From positions 42,373-106,372 of the forward strand of contig JAHHTQ010000003.1 of NCBI GenBank assembly GCA_020024555.1: DNA of 64,000 nt, read 5' to 3'. Below the pieces are notes generated by a model, which saw only the letters and a list, made by a program, of their open reading frames with translations, searched no databases and was not told the origin of the DNA. Each line of letters opens with the position of its first letter. Positions within the stretch are counted from its first letter, which is position 1. Both the position numbers and the translations under genes were made by a program. This DNA comes from Angelakisella sp. GTDB taxonomy: Bacteria; Bacillota; Clostridia; Oscillospirales; Ruminococcaceae. Below, piece after piece: positions 51,521 to 63,100 of the stretch.

Positions 51521-52726
51521 TTAAATATTGCCGTACATTGTAAACATAGGCATATAAATTGACAGTAAAATCACTACTACAAATACTGCCATAACACAAA
51601 TAATTACAGGTTCCAAAACCGACAAAGCCCGAGCCGACAAAGTATCTACTTCGTTATCGTAATACTCTGCCTGTATCTCCAACGTGGATTCCAAAGAACC
51701 TGTTGCCTCGCCCATAGCTGTCATTTGCACCAGCAAAGGAGGTAAGTCCTCACAGGACATCATACACTCTCCCAAAGATCGTCCTCCCTCAACTCCGGGA
51801 ATAACACTTTTTATTTGTTCTGACAAATAGGCGTTTTCTATTGAGCGGGACGCAGTATCCAGCGCTTTTAAAATAGGCATACCAGCGGAAAGCATTGCGG
51901 ACATTGTATGCGAAAACTGACTTGCGGATATCATAGACACAATTTCACCTAAAATCGGAACAGCAAGCCACTGTTTTGCCATACGCAATCTACCTTTTTC
52001 GGTGTTGCTGTATATTTTGAGTCCTAGCAGAGCAAAGCCGATAAAACCAAGAATTACCCAAATATAACGGCTGAAAAAGTTGGAAACACTTATAACTATT
52101 TTCGTTGCCAACGGTAATTCTATATTCATAGACAAAAATGTGTTTGAAAATATCGGTACAGCGTATGTCATAATTACAGTAATAACCATAACCGCCACAA
52201 CTGTAAGAAAAGTTGGATAAATCAAAGCGCTTATTGCCTTAGCCCTTGTTTTTGTCATACGGTCATAATACACGCTCATTCGTTCAAACGAATGAACCAA
52301 GTCACCTGACTCCTCGCCGGCTCGGATAGTCTCAATAAAAGTTACAGGCAAATGACCGTTACCACGTTTTGAAAAGCTATAAGACAAACTCCAACCATTT
52401 GCGATATCATCAGAAACCTGTCCCAATAGTTTTTTCAGCATTTTATCGGAAATCTGAGCGCTGACAAGGTCAACTGTTTGAGCTAGTGGTAAACCTGCTT
52501 TAAGAATTATTGAAAACTGTTTACACATAAGGGCAAATACTTTCAAATTAAGCTTTTGATATTTCTCAAACGGATCGGTTTTTGAAACTTTTATTTCCTC
52601 CAAAAGCAACACAACATCATAACTTTGACGAATTTGCGATACTGCCTGACTTGTATCAACAGCTTCAATGACACCCTCTACCCGCTTTCCGTTGCTTTCC
52701 ACTGCTTCATAACGATAGGTAGGCAT
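51521..52726 (-). CDS. pilC: Type IV pilus platform protein PilC (GspF family)
   Basis: 401 residues with two T2SS-F domains (about 65-190 and 270-395) and three membrane helices. Landmarks are YRYEAVESNGKRVEGVIEA at the start, FALMCKQFSIILKAGLPLAQ, and the second-copy FSHTMSAMLSAGMPILKAL. It is the polytopic inner-membrane platform on which PilB and PilT act. Its ATG shares a base with the pilT stop (TAATG). Confidence 0.93.
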   Translation of the reverse strand: MPTYRYEAVESNGKRVEGVIEAVDTSQAVSQIRQSYDVVLLLEEIKVSKTDPFEKYQKLNLKVFALMCKQFSIILKAGLPLAQTVDLVSAQISDKMLKKLLGQVSDDIANGWSLSYSFSKRGNGHLPVTFIETIRAGEESGDLVHSFERMSVYYDRMTKTRAKAISALIYPTFLTVVAVMVITVIMTYAVPIFSNTFLSMNIELPLATKIVISVSNFFSRYIWVILGFIGFALLGLKIYSNTEKGRLRMAKQWLAVPILGEIVSMISASQFSHTMSAMLSAGMPILKALDTASRSIENAYLSEQIKSVIPGVEGGRSLGECMMSCEDLPPLLVQMTAMGEATGSLESTLEIQAEYYDNEVDTLSARALSVLEPVIICVMAVFVVVILLSIYMPMFTMYGNI

Positions 52727-53814
52727 TAATTTAGCCTCCTTTCACATTGAAGCGGATTTTGTCTGTATCCGATACCGACAGAATTTACTCCGCCGCTTCC
52801 CCGCATAGCTTTGTCCATTGTTTCTTGTGTAATCATTCCACTGCGATACAAATTTTGCAAAGCTCTATCCATTAAAATATTACCGATAGCGCCACTTGTC
52901 TGAATTACATTTTGAATTTGCGGAGTTTTTCCGTCACGAATAAGATTGCGTATAGCGTCATCGGTTTTCATTACCTCGCAGGCAAGTACCCTTCCTCCCT
53001 GTCTTGCCCGTGGTAAAAGTTGCTGTGAAAGCACCGCCTTTAATGTCATTGAAAGTTGCAAACGTATTTGTTGCTGTCTTTCGGCAGGGAATACGTCAAC
53101 AATACGGTCTATTGAATCCGCCGCTGAATTTGTATGTACAGTACCGAATACCAAGTGTCCTGTCTCGGCGGCTGTAAGAGCCGTTTGAATAGTATCCAAA
53201 TCCCGCATTTCACCTACCAAAATAACATCGGGGTCTTCACGAAGCGCTGCCCGCAATCCCGTGGCAAAATTTGTTGTGTCTCTACCAATCTCCCTTTGAT
53301 TGATAAGGCATTGGTCAGGAGTATATATATATTCTATCGGGTCTTCCAAAGTCAATATATGTAATTTTTTGGTATGGTTTATTTTATTTAGCAAAGCTGC
53401 CAACGTTGTGGATTTACCCGAACCTGTTTCGCCCGTAATAAGAACCAAACCTTGATTGTATGAACAAAACTCCTCGACCACAGGTGGCAAACCAAGTTCT
53501 TCCAACTGTGGAATATGGTCATTAAGCAGACGTATAGCGGCAGAGTAAACACCCTGTTGACGAAACAAATTTAATCTGCATCGCACTGCGCCAATTGTAA
53601 GCGCCAAATCCAGTTCACCCGCTCTTTCCAACTCCGCAAAACGTTCCCCCGCAAGTTCATTGGCAAATTTTTGACACTGCTCAGCAGTTAGCGGAGTATT
53701 ATCCAAAGTTTGAATTTCCCCGTCAACTCGGCACTTAGGAGGCAAGTTGCATACTAAATGTATATCGGACGCTTGATATAGCTTTGCTTTTTCTATGTAA
53801 TCATTAATTTTCAT
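52726..53814 (-). CDS. pilT: Type IV pilus retraction ATPase PilT
   Basis: 362 residues: N-terminal PAS-like domain, Walker A GETGSGKSTTLAALL (about 129-143), Asp box LTLEDPIEY, Walker B DPDVILVGEMRD, His box TGHLVFGTVHTNSA, and a C-terminal PilT segment. No cysteine zinc motif, which separates PilT from PilB. Presence of PilT predicts retractable pili, so twitching, DNA uptake or tension-based adhesion are possible. The start overlaps the pilB stop (ATGA). Confidence 0.93.
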   Translation of the reverse strand: MKINDYIEKAKLYQASDIHLVCNLPPKCRVDGEIQTLDNTPLTAEQCQKFANELAGERFAELERAGELDLALTIGAVRCRLNLFRQQGVYSAAIRLLNDHIPQLEELGLPPVVEEFCSYNQGLVLITGETGSGKSTTLAALLNKINHTKKLHILTLEDPIEYIYTPDQCLINQREIGRDTTNFATGLRAALREDPDVILVGEMRDLDTIQTALTAAETGHLVFGTVHTNSAADSIDRIVDVFPAERQQQIRLQLSMTLKAVLSQQLLPRARQGGRVLACEVMKTDDAIRNLIRDGKTPQIQNVIQTSGAIGNILMDRALQNLYRSGMITQETMDKAMRGSGGVNSVGIGYRQNPLQCERRLN

Positions 53815-55517
53815 TCTACCTGTCTCCCTATGATTCTTACAATTTCCTGAGTAGTTGTAACTCCGTCAACCACCAGTTGAGCGCAATTTTCCAAAATAGG
53901 CTGAAACGTTGATTTACTTACCGCATCTTCCAATTCTTTTAAATTTTGATGATGAATAGCGTGACGAATATCATTTGTCATTGTCAAAATCTCGAAGACA
54001 GCTGTTCTGCCCCGATATCCTGTTTGAAAACAATCCGAACAGCCTACGCCCTTATAAAAATGATATTCTTGATTGGTATCAAGCCCCAGCATTGTAATTT
54101 CTTCTTCTGTCGGAGTATATTCCTGACGACATCTGGGGCAAATTTTACGAACCAGTCTTTGTGAAACAATACCTCGAACTGCCCCTGCAATGAGGTATGG
54201 CTCTACTCCTATATCTAATAGACGGTCAATAGAAGATATTGCATCGTTTGTGTGAATTGTTGTAAGAACCAAGTGACCTGTCATAGCTGAACGCATAGCA
54301 ATTTCCGCTGTTTCTCTGTCACGGATTTCACCTACGGCAATAATATCAGGGTCCTGTCGAAGTACTGCGCGCAAAGCATTCGCAAATGTAAGGTCTGTTA
54401 AATCATTAATCTGAACTTGACAAACTCCGTCTATATGATACTCCACTGGGTCTTCCAAAGAAATTAGGTTAACCGACTCACTTTTCTTGTGGTCAATCAT
54501 CGTATATAGCGTAGATGTCTTACCGGAACCTGTCGGACCTACAACCATAAGCACACCATCGGTACTACTCGAAAGAAGCTCCATAAATTTGCGTTTATTA
54601 TCCCCTTGCAATCCTATACCGTCTATTGTAACCATACTTGCATCTTTACGAAGCAGTCTGATAACAATCTTTTCTCCGTATATAGTCGGCAAAGTGGAAA
54701 CACGAAGGTCCAGTCTTTTTTGCTGTACAGTCATATTTATTCGACCGTCTTGCGGAATATTCTTTTTTGCAATATCCAGTTGCGCCATAATCTTAATACG
54801 TGAAATAACAGACATCTGCAATTCTCTCGGCACTGTAATAATATTGTGCAAAGAACCGTCAATTCGCATACGGATTAATAAATTTGAACCTACGGGCTCC
54901 AAATGAATATCACTTGCATTTTCTGTAAAAGCGCGATGAATAATTGAGTTTACCAAGCGAATAGTAGGAGCGGCATTTTCGTCACCGTCATCTGCCGCCA
55001 ACTGCACATCGTCACCCATAAGGATAGTAGCGCCATATTGACTTGTATCCAAATCTTTGCACATATCCTCAATAGCTTTCATTGTGCCTTGATTGCTGTA
55101 AAGGTTTTGCAATGCCCTTTCCAAAGCGTCATTAGTGGCAATCATCGGGATAACCTGTCGATGAGTGGCGGCGCCCACTTCTTCAATAGCCGCAAAGTTC
55201 AGTGGGTCATTCATACCTACATATATCTCTGTACGGGTAGCGCGCACCGGCACAGCCCTATGCTTTTTGGCAATACTTTTTGGCAATAACTGCGCCATTT
55301 CCGATGAAATTGCGCAAGCATTAAGGTCAATAAATTCCAAACCCAACTGTGTCATTAATGCTTCAATTACCTGATTTTCAGTAATAATACTGTTATCTCT
55401 CAAAATATCGCCAAGTCTTTTGCCGTTTTGCTTTTGCAGCGCCAAAGCTTCTTCAAGTTGATTTTGCGTGATGATACCACTACCTACAAGTAAGTCGCCC
55501 AGTCTTGTGTATTTCAT
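53811..55517 (-). CDS. pilB: Type IV pilus extension ATPase PilB (GspE family)
   Basis: 568 residues: N-terminal MshEN-type domain (RLGDLLVGSGIITQNQLEEAL, about 5-150), then the ATPase with Walker A GPTGSGKTSTLYTMI near residue 325, Asp box SLEDPVEY, Walker B DPDIIAVGEIRD, His box TGHLVLTTIHTNDA, and the tetracysteine CPRC...CSDC. MshEN domains of some PilB/MshE proteins bind c-di-GMP; the RLGD.L...IIT pattern appears twice, as in binding forms. It powers pilus extension. Confidence 0.94.
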   Translation of the reverse strand: MKYTRLGDLLVGSGIITQNQLEEALALQKQNGKRLGDILRDNSIITENQVIEALMTQLGLEFIDLNACAISSEMAQLLPKSIAKKHRAVPVRATRTEIYVGMNDPLNFAAIEEVGAATHRQVIPMIATNDALERALQNLYSNQGTMKAIEDMCKDLDTSQYGATILMGDDVQLAADDGDENAAPTIRLVNSIIHRAFTENASDIHLEPVGSNLLIRMRIDGSLHNIITVPRELQMSVISRIKIMAQLDIAKKNIPQDGRINMTVQQKRLDLRVSTLPTIYGEKIVIRLLRKDASMVTIDGIGLQGDNKRKFMELLSSSTDGVLMVVGPTGSGKTSTLYTMIDHKKSESVNLISLEDPVEYHIDGVCQVQINDLTDLTFANALRAVLRQDPDIIAVGEIRDRETAEIAMRSAMTGHLVLTTIHTNDAISSIDRLLDIGVEPYLIAGAVRGIVSQRLVRKICPRCRQEYTPTEEEITMLGLDTNQEYHFYKGVGCSDCFQTGYRGRTAVFEILTMTNDIRHAIHHQNLKELEDAVSKSTFQPILENCAQLVVDGVTTTQEIVRIIGRQVE

Positions 55518-56026
55518 ACATTCCCTCCTTCGTCACTGTTCCTATTCAGACAGCGAACAGAAAAATTAATTTCATTCGATATAGAGTTTTTTCCTACTAC
55601 TTTTAAGTTAACGTGAAATACTCTGTCGTTATTATATATTATTTTCAAAGTATCAATACTATACGCGCCGTTTCCGTATGCCCCTGTTGAGAGCATAATA
55701 CGGTTATTTGCCTCTAACTGCCCTTTTGAATTTACAGTCAACGTTGTATTTCGCCCGTGATTCATACTTGTATAACGTTTAAGTACTCCCTCATCGGTAG
55801 TAACCACATCTCTGGCATAGCGTAGTTCATTTGAAATAGAATCACTGAGAGTTGATAATAACAGCTGAGTCTCCGATTCACCCATCATTTTATTGTAACT
55901 GTTTTGGGCGATAATAAGTCCTGTGTGCAGCATCAAAGCCAATAGGGCAAGCACCCCTGTTGCGACTACCATTTCAATCAATGTCACGCCTTGTCGGTTT
56001 CGTAGTTTTTTACGAATACGTTTTAT
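55514..56026 (-). CDS. Type IV prepilin-like minor pilin with probable AUA start
   Basis: 170 residues if begun at the ATA at 56026. This start is needed to include the prepilin leader KRIRKKLRNRQG, followed by VTLIEMVVATGVLALLALML with Glu at +5. It has GGAGGTGAT, a nine-base match to the anti-Shine-Dalgarno, 5 bases upstream, and overlaps the preceding stop codon in ATAA, just as ATGA does elsewhere in this operon. No ATG, GTG or TTG exists in frame between the upstream stop and the leader's cleavage site; the first GTG is the cleavage-site Val itself. Globular domain of about 120 residues; PilW/ComGF-like minor pilin. Overlaps pilB by 4 bases. Confidence 0.8.
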   Translation of the reverse strand: MKRIRKKLRNRQGVTLIEMVVATGVLALLALMLHTGLIIAQNSYNKMMGESETQLLLSTLSDSISNELRYARDVVTTDEGVLKRYTSMNHGRNTTLTVNSKGQLEANNRIMLSTGAYGNGAYSIDTLKIIYNNDRVFHVNLKVVGKNSISNEINFSVRCLNRNSDEGGNV

Positions 56027-56364
56027 GGCAAATCACCTCCGATAGACATTACTGAATACGAATACAACCCACTGTCGCCGTACATCTGAATTGGAATATT
56101 TGCTTTTTCAAATCCGCCTTCTGTCACCTTAATGCTAAAAGTTGACACCTCACCGTTATTGATTGGATTTTTTTGGCTTTCTGCCTCTGTCAACGCATTA
56201 TAGAATTTTTTGTCAGCATTTTTACCTTGTCTGTCAATTCCGACAGAGACGGATATACCGCCAAGCAAAAGAGCTATTGAAAGAGTTGCAATTAAAATAG
56301 CGGCCATTAGTTCTACCAATGTCTCACCTTTTTGGCTATGTAACTTTCTTCTTATTTTATTCAT
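56023..56364 (-). CDS. Type IV prepilin-like minor pilin (PilV-like)
   Basis: 113 residues from the ATG at 56364 (GGAGGTGG upstream, TAATG overlap with the previous gene). Leader MNKIRRKLHSQKG, then ETLVELMAAILIATLSIALLL with Glu at +5 and an unusual Glu at +1. PilV-type minor pilins have a TLVE or SLIE segment like this. The globular domain is short. A priming/tip-complex role is likely by family and operon position. Confidence 0.83.
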   Translation of the reverse strand: MNKIRRKLHSQKGETLVELMAAILIATLSIALLLGGISVSVGIDRQGKNADKKFYNALTEAESQKNPINNGEVSTFSIKVTEGGFEKANIPIQMYGDSGLYSYSVMSIGGDLP

Positions 56365-57101
56365 TACTCCACCTCCCCTTCGCCAACGGTAATCCAACCA
56401 ACTTTCCATTTAAGAGGTTCGGTTTTGCTCTGAACACCTTTTTGCAAAGTGTCAGGCAAAGTAGGTATACTGGTGATAGGCGTCAATTCAGCTTCTATAT
56501 GATAGTCGTCCAAAGTAGCCGTCAATTCGATAGCATACGATTCTTCCACAACACTCAACTGAACTTTTACAACATTATTGTCAAGCTCCGTACCTGTTTG
56601 AGATGTAATTGTAAGTGCGTGTGAATTTGCGACAGCGCCCTTTTTAACTTCAAATGTTTTAAATTCACTGCTATTCAAACTTCTCTGAATTTCATCAGCA
56701 AATATAATATCCAAATCAGAGAGAATAACGGACTCCAAAAAACCTTTCTGTTCGTTTGCTCCAATGTGATTATACGCGCCGTCCAACTGCTTAAAATGCT
56801 TTAATATCTTTTTAGTCTTTGTTCCTGTATCAAAATTTGTTATTTCCTGTTCTGTTTCAGTATATTCATATTGCCCTCTGTACTCCGTACGGTTAATCTC
56901 ATCGCACAGTGTATTCACAGCAGATGAAAGAGCCATATAAGTTTGATGTTCTTCCATATTGCTGCGGTACTTGCCTGCGTTTGATACCGACGCCATAAGA
57001 ATGGAGCTTGACACCATAATGCAAATAAGCAAAAATAACAGAGCCAGTAACAAAGAAGCGCCACTCTCACTTTTTAACTTTCGTTTCAAAGTACTTGTCA
57101 T
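56364..57101 (-). CDS. PilX-like prepilin-type protein without Glu5
   Basis: 245 residues from the ATG at 57101 (AAAGGAGG upstream, ATGA overlap with the giant prepilin gene). N-terminus MTSTLKRKLKSESGASLLLALLFLLICIM resembles PilX_N/GspK-like proteins, in which the leader ends at Gly and Glu5 is missing, as expected for a pilin at the very tip of a minor-pilin complex. Then a ~200-residue domain (EYTETEQEITNF...) without recognised motif. The absence of Glu5 is a known property of GspK/PilX subunits. Confidence 0.78.
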   Translation of the reverse strand: MTSTLKRKLKSESGASLLLALLFLLICIMVSSSILMASVSNAGKYRSNMEEHQTYMALSSAVNTLCDEINRTEYRGQYEYTETEQEITNFDTGTKTKKILKHFKQLDGAYNHIGANEQKGFLESVILSDLDIIFADEIQRSLNSSEFKTFEVKKGAVANSHALTITSQTGTELDNNVVKVQLSVVEESYAIELTATLDDYHIEAELTPITSIPTLPDTLQKGVQSKTEPLKWKVGWITVGEGEVE

Positions 57102-60100
57102 GGGTTTACCTCCTTTGATGTTTCGGTTATTTGTACTTGTAAGTTCTGCCACTGTGTATATGTAGCTCCATCACAATCAAATTTAAACTGAATTTTAAAC
57201 CAAGCATTGGTCGGGTAAATTTTTGGCGGATAGATAGTAGTAGACAGTGCGCCTATTTTATCTGAACCGTCTGAATTTTTACTCCATTCTACCCAAATGA
57301 TATCCCTAAACTCTGCGGGAGCTTGTTCAAATGCGGTAATACTTATGTTTTTTACTTCTTTTTCTTTACCGTCAACACTTAGTTTAAAACCGTTTTCACC
57401 TGTATACTCATAAATTCGTTTGTCCTTATCACCTTTTTTGAATGTAACTTTCAGCGGCGATATAGTAACTTTTGGATTTTCCACAACCAAAATCAATACG
57501 CTTGTCGTATGATAATTTCTACCCAGATATGTAAAATCATATTCTACTGTCATCTGTGTAGAACCTACATTCGTACTGCTTGTTGCGTTAAGCGATAAAT
57601 TATTATCCTGTTGATTTACGTTTGCGTCTACAAAAAAATTCGGATCAAACTCTACTTTAAAATTTGAAAGTTCAATATCTAAATCTTTTGATATTTTATT
57701 TCCTTTTTTGTCTTGCAATTCCAAAGGTATATTTGCTGTCGGCAAATCTGATACTTTATCGGTAGGGGCAAACTTATCGGTAAAAATTTGTATAGGGGAA
57801 TTTGCTGTTGCTACAAGTCGCAAATGAGCGGTAACATTAACTTCTATCGGTAAAGTATAAATTTTATTATTGATTTCGTATGAGACAGTTAAAATTGTAT
57901 TTCCTTCTGACTGCGACGTAATTTGCAATATACGTTTGTGTTCTTCGCCGTCAGGCAAAAGAACGCCTTTTGCAACAGATTCTTTTTCGCTGCTGACACT
58001 CCATTTGCCTCCTGGGAGGACATTTGACAATGTAAGTGATTCACTCCAAAGCGGCTCGGCAAAGATATCAAATTGAACGGGAAGCGCGCCATATTCACGG
58101 CGGATACCTGCCAAAGGCCAGTCACCGTAGTGAACATTTGCCCTGCCGTTTTCCACCACACTGCTCTTTTGAGTAAGAATAGTCGGGAAAGGATAATTTT
58201 TACCCAACAAACTGCCGTCACTGCCAAAACTGTATCTTCCGGAAATATTTTCACCCTTGGCAGTCACGGTTGTAACTGTTGAAAATCCTCCTCCGTTACT
58301 ATTAAGCTTATACAACAAACCGTTTTGTGTTTCGCTGTCCTCCATTTGCGAATAAGTCAACGCAGTCACACTGTCTAGGTCATTTTTATTTAAAGTAATT
58401 GTATTGTTGTTATTTTGCAATACAACTGTTCCTAAATAATAGTTATTACTGTAATTTGTCCAGCCATGGTCGAAATTTTTATGTTCTGGATTATCATGCG
58501 TGGCATCAATATTCAATTCTCCACTGCCCCCGACAGCGTACAAACCTTTAATATATTTGTTTTCCGAATGTTTAGGCAATATAACATAACTATAACAGTT
58601 TTGCAATGTATTCTGCAAATCTTGTCCTGAACGTCCAACTTGAATATTTGAAGAGCCTCCGACACCCAATGGTTTCATATAAATACCACCCACTATGCTA
58701 CCTATATAAATACCACGTTTTATCGGTGTTGTCGAAGTAGGCGCTACAATTATACTTCCTCCTGTATAACAACTGCTGATACGTCCTTGACAGCTTCCAA
58801 CAAGACCACCAACACGTACATTGTCATTGTCGGCAGAATCGAGTTTAATTGTAACTACCGCCGTACAGCCTTCAAGATTCATATTGGATACGCCTACCAA
58901 GCCGCCCAAGCCCGTACCTCCCCAACCACCTTTTTTGGTTGATTTATGCACATCTTTAATTGTATATCCTGTCACCGTACAGTTAATCAGCGAACTGCCT
59001 TGTTTTGATGCCGCTATTCCTACCAAACCTCCGATAGCGTACCATCGACTATCTCCGCTGTCATTTCCTTCAACCACAGCTGTTCCGTCTGTTGAGTGAA
59101 GAACAATATTTTTTAAAACACCGTTAAATACTGAGCCAAACAATCCGACACACGAAGATTTTTGACCTACAATGTTTACATCTGCTATAAGATAGTCATT
59201 TCCGTCATAAGTCCCACCAAACCAACCAAACAAACCGCCTAAATTTTTTCCGGTTGGGTCATAAAACTCTGCAATAGGGGTATAATTAACACCGTCTTTG
59301 CCTCTGATATCGTGAGTTTGTTCCCAATAAAAATCTCGTTGAACAATATTTCCGTTTCTTCCGAAAGAAAGGTACGGAAACATATTGCCGTTTTCTTCGA
59401 TTAATACAGTTTTGGTATTTTTGGTATTTATATTCCAATTAATGAATTGCAGTTGCTCAATCGAACGTACCTGATAAGGATTTTTCTTTGTTCCGGGTAA
59501 ACTCTCATTTTTATTAGACATAGAATCCGCAAACATAGGATTGATATTAACTGTGAGTTGATTTGAACCTTGTGTTAAAGTCAAAACACCAACAGGTTGC
59601 TCCGCACTGTTTGTATCTGCATTGCTTACCAATAAATGCAATCCTTTTCTATTTTCAGCCTGCCAAGTATTATAGCTGTAAAAAGTATACTGTCCGCTCA
59701 TAAGATTAGATAGCGCATTGTCTGTTTCTGAATTTGTCGGAATTATTTTAGGGTCAAACAAACTATCATTCCAATATATTCCCTGATTTATCAATGTAGT
59801 AGGAGCGGCGCTGTCTTTTCTGTGATAATAACCGTAACCATACTCGCTTACGACTTTTCCGTCTCCGTGAACAGTTGGCAAAGTACTTGTTCTTCCTACC
59901 TTATTTGCGTCTACGGAAATTACACTTAAATAATAGAAATCATCAATTTTTTCCCAGTAATATACGCCCATATCGCCTAAATTCATTCTATCCGGCCACT
60001 GACCATAGTGAATAGGGTTATTTGTCCGGGATTTAACTATACTCGGATATGGATATCCCCCCGTAAAGTCAAAAGACTCTGCTCCTTTTGACATTCCAAG

Positions 60101-63100
60101 GGCTCTGACTTCTGCTTTGCTCTCATATCCTGCCAACTGTTTCCATGTTACTGAAGTTGCGGCAGGATCATCATACTGAGCAGCATAATGTTTATCTCGA
60201 TAGGTAAAGTTGCCGTCATTTAGGTATACGCATTTTTGAGAAGCATTTGGTGAAAATCCATAGCTTTTTCCCCCGCCATCTACCAACAGCGCAACTGCCG
60301 CATAGCTACGGTTAAGCGTAGCCTCATTTTGCGCGGCAAAACCACAGACATAAACCTCACCGTGTCTTGCGCGAGAAGCAAATAAACTTCCGACAACATA
60401 ACACTGTTCAATAATCGCCCCCGCAGTATTGCGTCCGACAAAACCGCCTACGTAAGCGTTTGACATATTTGCTTCTGCCGTTACATAAGCCACATCAGCT
60501 GAACTTTCACGAATTGCGCCTTTATTAAGTCCGACCAATCCGCCCAAGTAAACCGTACTGTACATATAACATTCTGCTTTAAACCTCGCCCCCGAAACAG
60601 CGCAGTTATAAATTGTACCTCCGTTATAGCCCACCAGTCCTCCGACATAGAGAATAGGTGAATTATTCCCTCTTTGCGTAACACTGAATGAAGAAATATC
60701 GTCCATTAAGTAAACTATATCACGCAAAACACTTGTGCTGTATCCAAACAAACCTACATATTGATAGTTATTTCCCCAAGTATCCGTAACAGCCATTCGT
60801 ACCCCGGTAATAGTATGATTGTTTCCATAGTAACTGCCTCGGAATGGACTGGTTGCATCTATACCGATTGGCGACTGTTCCCAGTCTCCTGTAAACAAAT
60901 CATAACCTATATATATATTATAATCCAAATTTTGCTGTTGAAGGAAACGATACTGATGAGCGCTTGCGTAATAGACAGGAAAACGACTGAGCATATACAG
61001 GTGACGCGGAGAACGTATCTCCACACGCAACTGATCGGCAAGCTTGTTAATATCAACCTTTTCATCAAAAGGCAAAATAGTATTTGCAAAATGAGGATTG
61101 TAATAATAACTTCGTTCTGTACGTTCGCTTACATCAAAAACAGTAATCTTTTGATAGAAGTCTCTTGCCGCATAGTCAGTATTTACAACTTTATTAGGTA
61201 GAGGCAGCAGATAATAGTTATTATTTTGTCCTGTGGTATCAGTAAGATTTGTAATCTCATAAATAGAACCTGTATGACCATTTCCATAACCAAAACGTTC
61301 GGTCTGCTCTTGTCCGCCTGCCCAATAAGTTATGTCCAAATTGGCGCCGATACCAGAAATAGACTCTGTGCTTCGGTAAGCGACAGCATAACCGTCATCA
61401 ATAATCGGTTTGGAAACCAAATTATTCATACCGCCACCGTTAAATCCATAGGTATTGTCGTCATACTTTTCATAATATACCAAACTGCCATTTTGGAACT
61501 GCGCTCCCCAATCCCCCCAGTGTTCAAGGTTTGCTAATCCGGGGTAAATAAAAGTTGTCAGCGAAAGCGTTGTTTGAAGATTATACGGATATGTTTCCGT
61601 TGCGCTTTTTGCTGTAAATGTATTTTGTCCGAAAAAACTGTCCCATTTTGTTGAATCAGTCAATTCATCGTATGACTTCGCCAAATGCTCGGTACCATTA
61701 ACAAAATTGAAAAGGTCGGATTCCAAATAATACGTATTTTGATATGTTCCATTCTTGCAAAGCGGGTAATTTGTTAAATTATCGCCCACCGAGAACAACA
61801 TAGCGCTATAAGAATTTGAAATATTTGCGTTTCCTGAGCCTAAGCAGAGTCCGGCAGCTATTGATGCGGATTCAACACCACTGTCAATAAAACCTACCGC
61901 ATAGCTACCTAATATTTGAGCATTTCCTGTAAGACTGCCTATAAATCCCGCCGATGACGGAGCTCGTAGATATGTTGCAACGTATGAATTTTTGATATTA
62001 ATGTCAGACGCCTCGCCTACCAAACCACCCGCATTGACTGAACTTTCAATAAGCGTTGATGCCGAACAGTATTCAAGTTTGGCATTTTTAAGTTTTCCCG
62101 CAAGTCCTCCTGTCGCGCCAAAACCAACAATCTGATAATTAAAACCTTTGCTACTGTCACCCAGTATTTCCCGTAAATTTGTAGTTTGGGCAGAACTGTT
62201 TTCCCAATACACTTGACAGTTGGTCAGATTAATATAACTTCCTGTTCCTACCAAAGCGCCCATCGGAATACCTGTACGATTTTCATTGGATACCTTTGTT
62301 CCAACCAAACGAATATTACGCAATTTTTTCGGCACGCTTTCCGTACCCGCAAATGTTCCGAATAAGCCTATTGAATTTTTATTCTTTACGCCAATGCATA
62401 AGTTATGTATAGATAGCCCCGCGCCGTCATAGTCTTGCAATTTTTCGTTATCGATAGGTATGAATACATAACCGTCCTCCCCTATAATATCTCTCTTTTG
62501 TACTGCATAGATTTTCTCATCAACTGATGAAAATTCAGTATCTAAATTTTGCAAATGACGTAAACATTCAATATATGCCGTATTTCCATCACTGCCTTTT
62601 GCAAATAGGCTGTTATCTTTTGCTGTCTTTGTCGCGCCATTGACGTTCATTTCACCTGTGTAGTCTACTTTTGCTGTTATTGTGAAATCTTTGCCATAAA
62701 TTATATCATTGCCGTACGCAGAAAACAAATCTTTAAAATGTATGTCGTCAAGCGAGTCCAATGTCCAAAGATAAGTATATGTGATATATGTAAACCCGAA
62801 ATCTTCTTTTACGTCAGTAGCCATATCTTTGCGAAGGTCAATTTCTTTTCCCTGATAATTTAGTTTGACCAAAAGATTTATATTATGTGACTCATTAATA
62901 TCATACAAACTTCTTGGAATCCAGTATTTCACCTCAACTTGAAGTTTATTTTCATTATAAATATTGATAACAGGTGTCCGCAAAGAGACTGTATTTCCAC
63001 TATTGGCAGATTCGCCACCATAATATCCTATCATAGGTTTACTTTTCATACGCAAATTTTGAGGTGCTGCCCGCCATTTTTCATAAAATTCCGCAAAACC

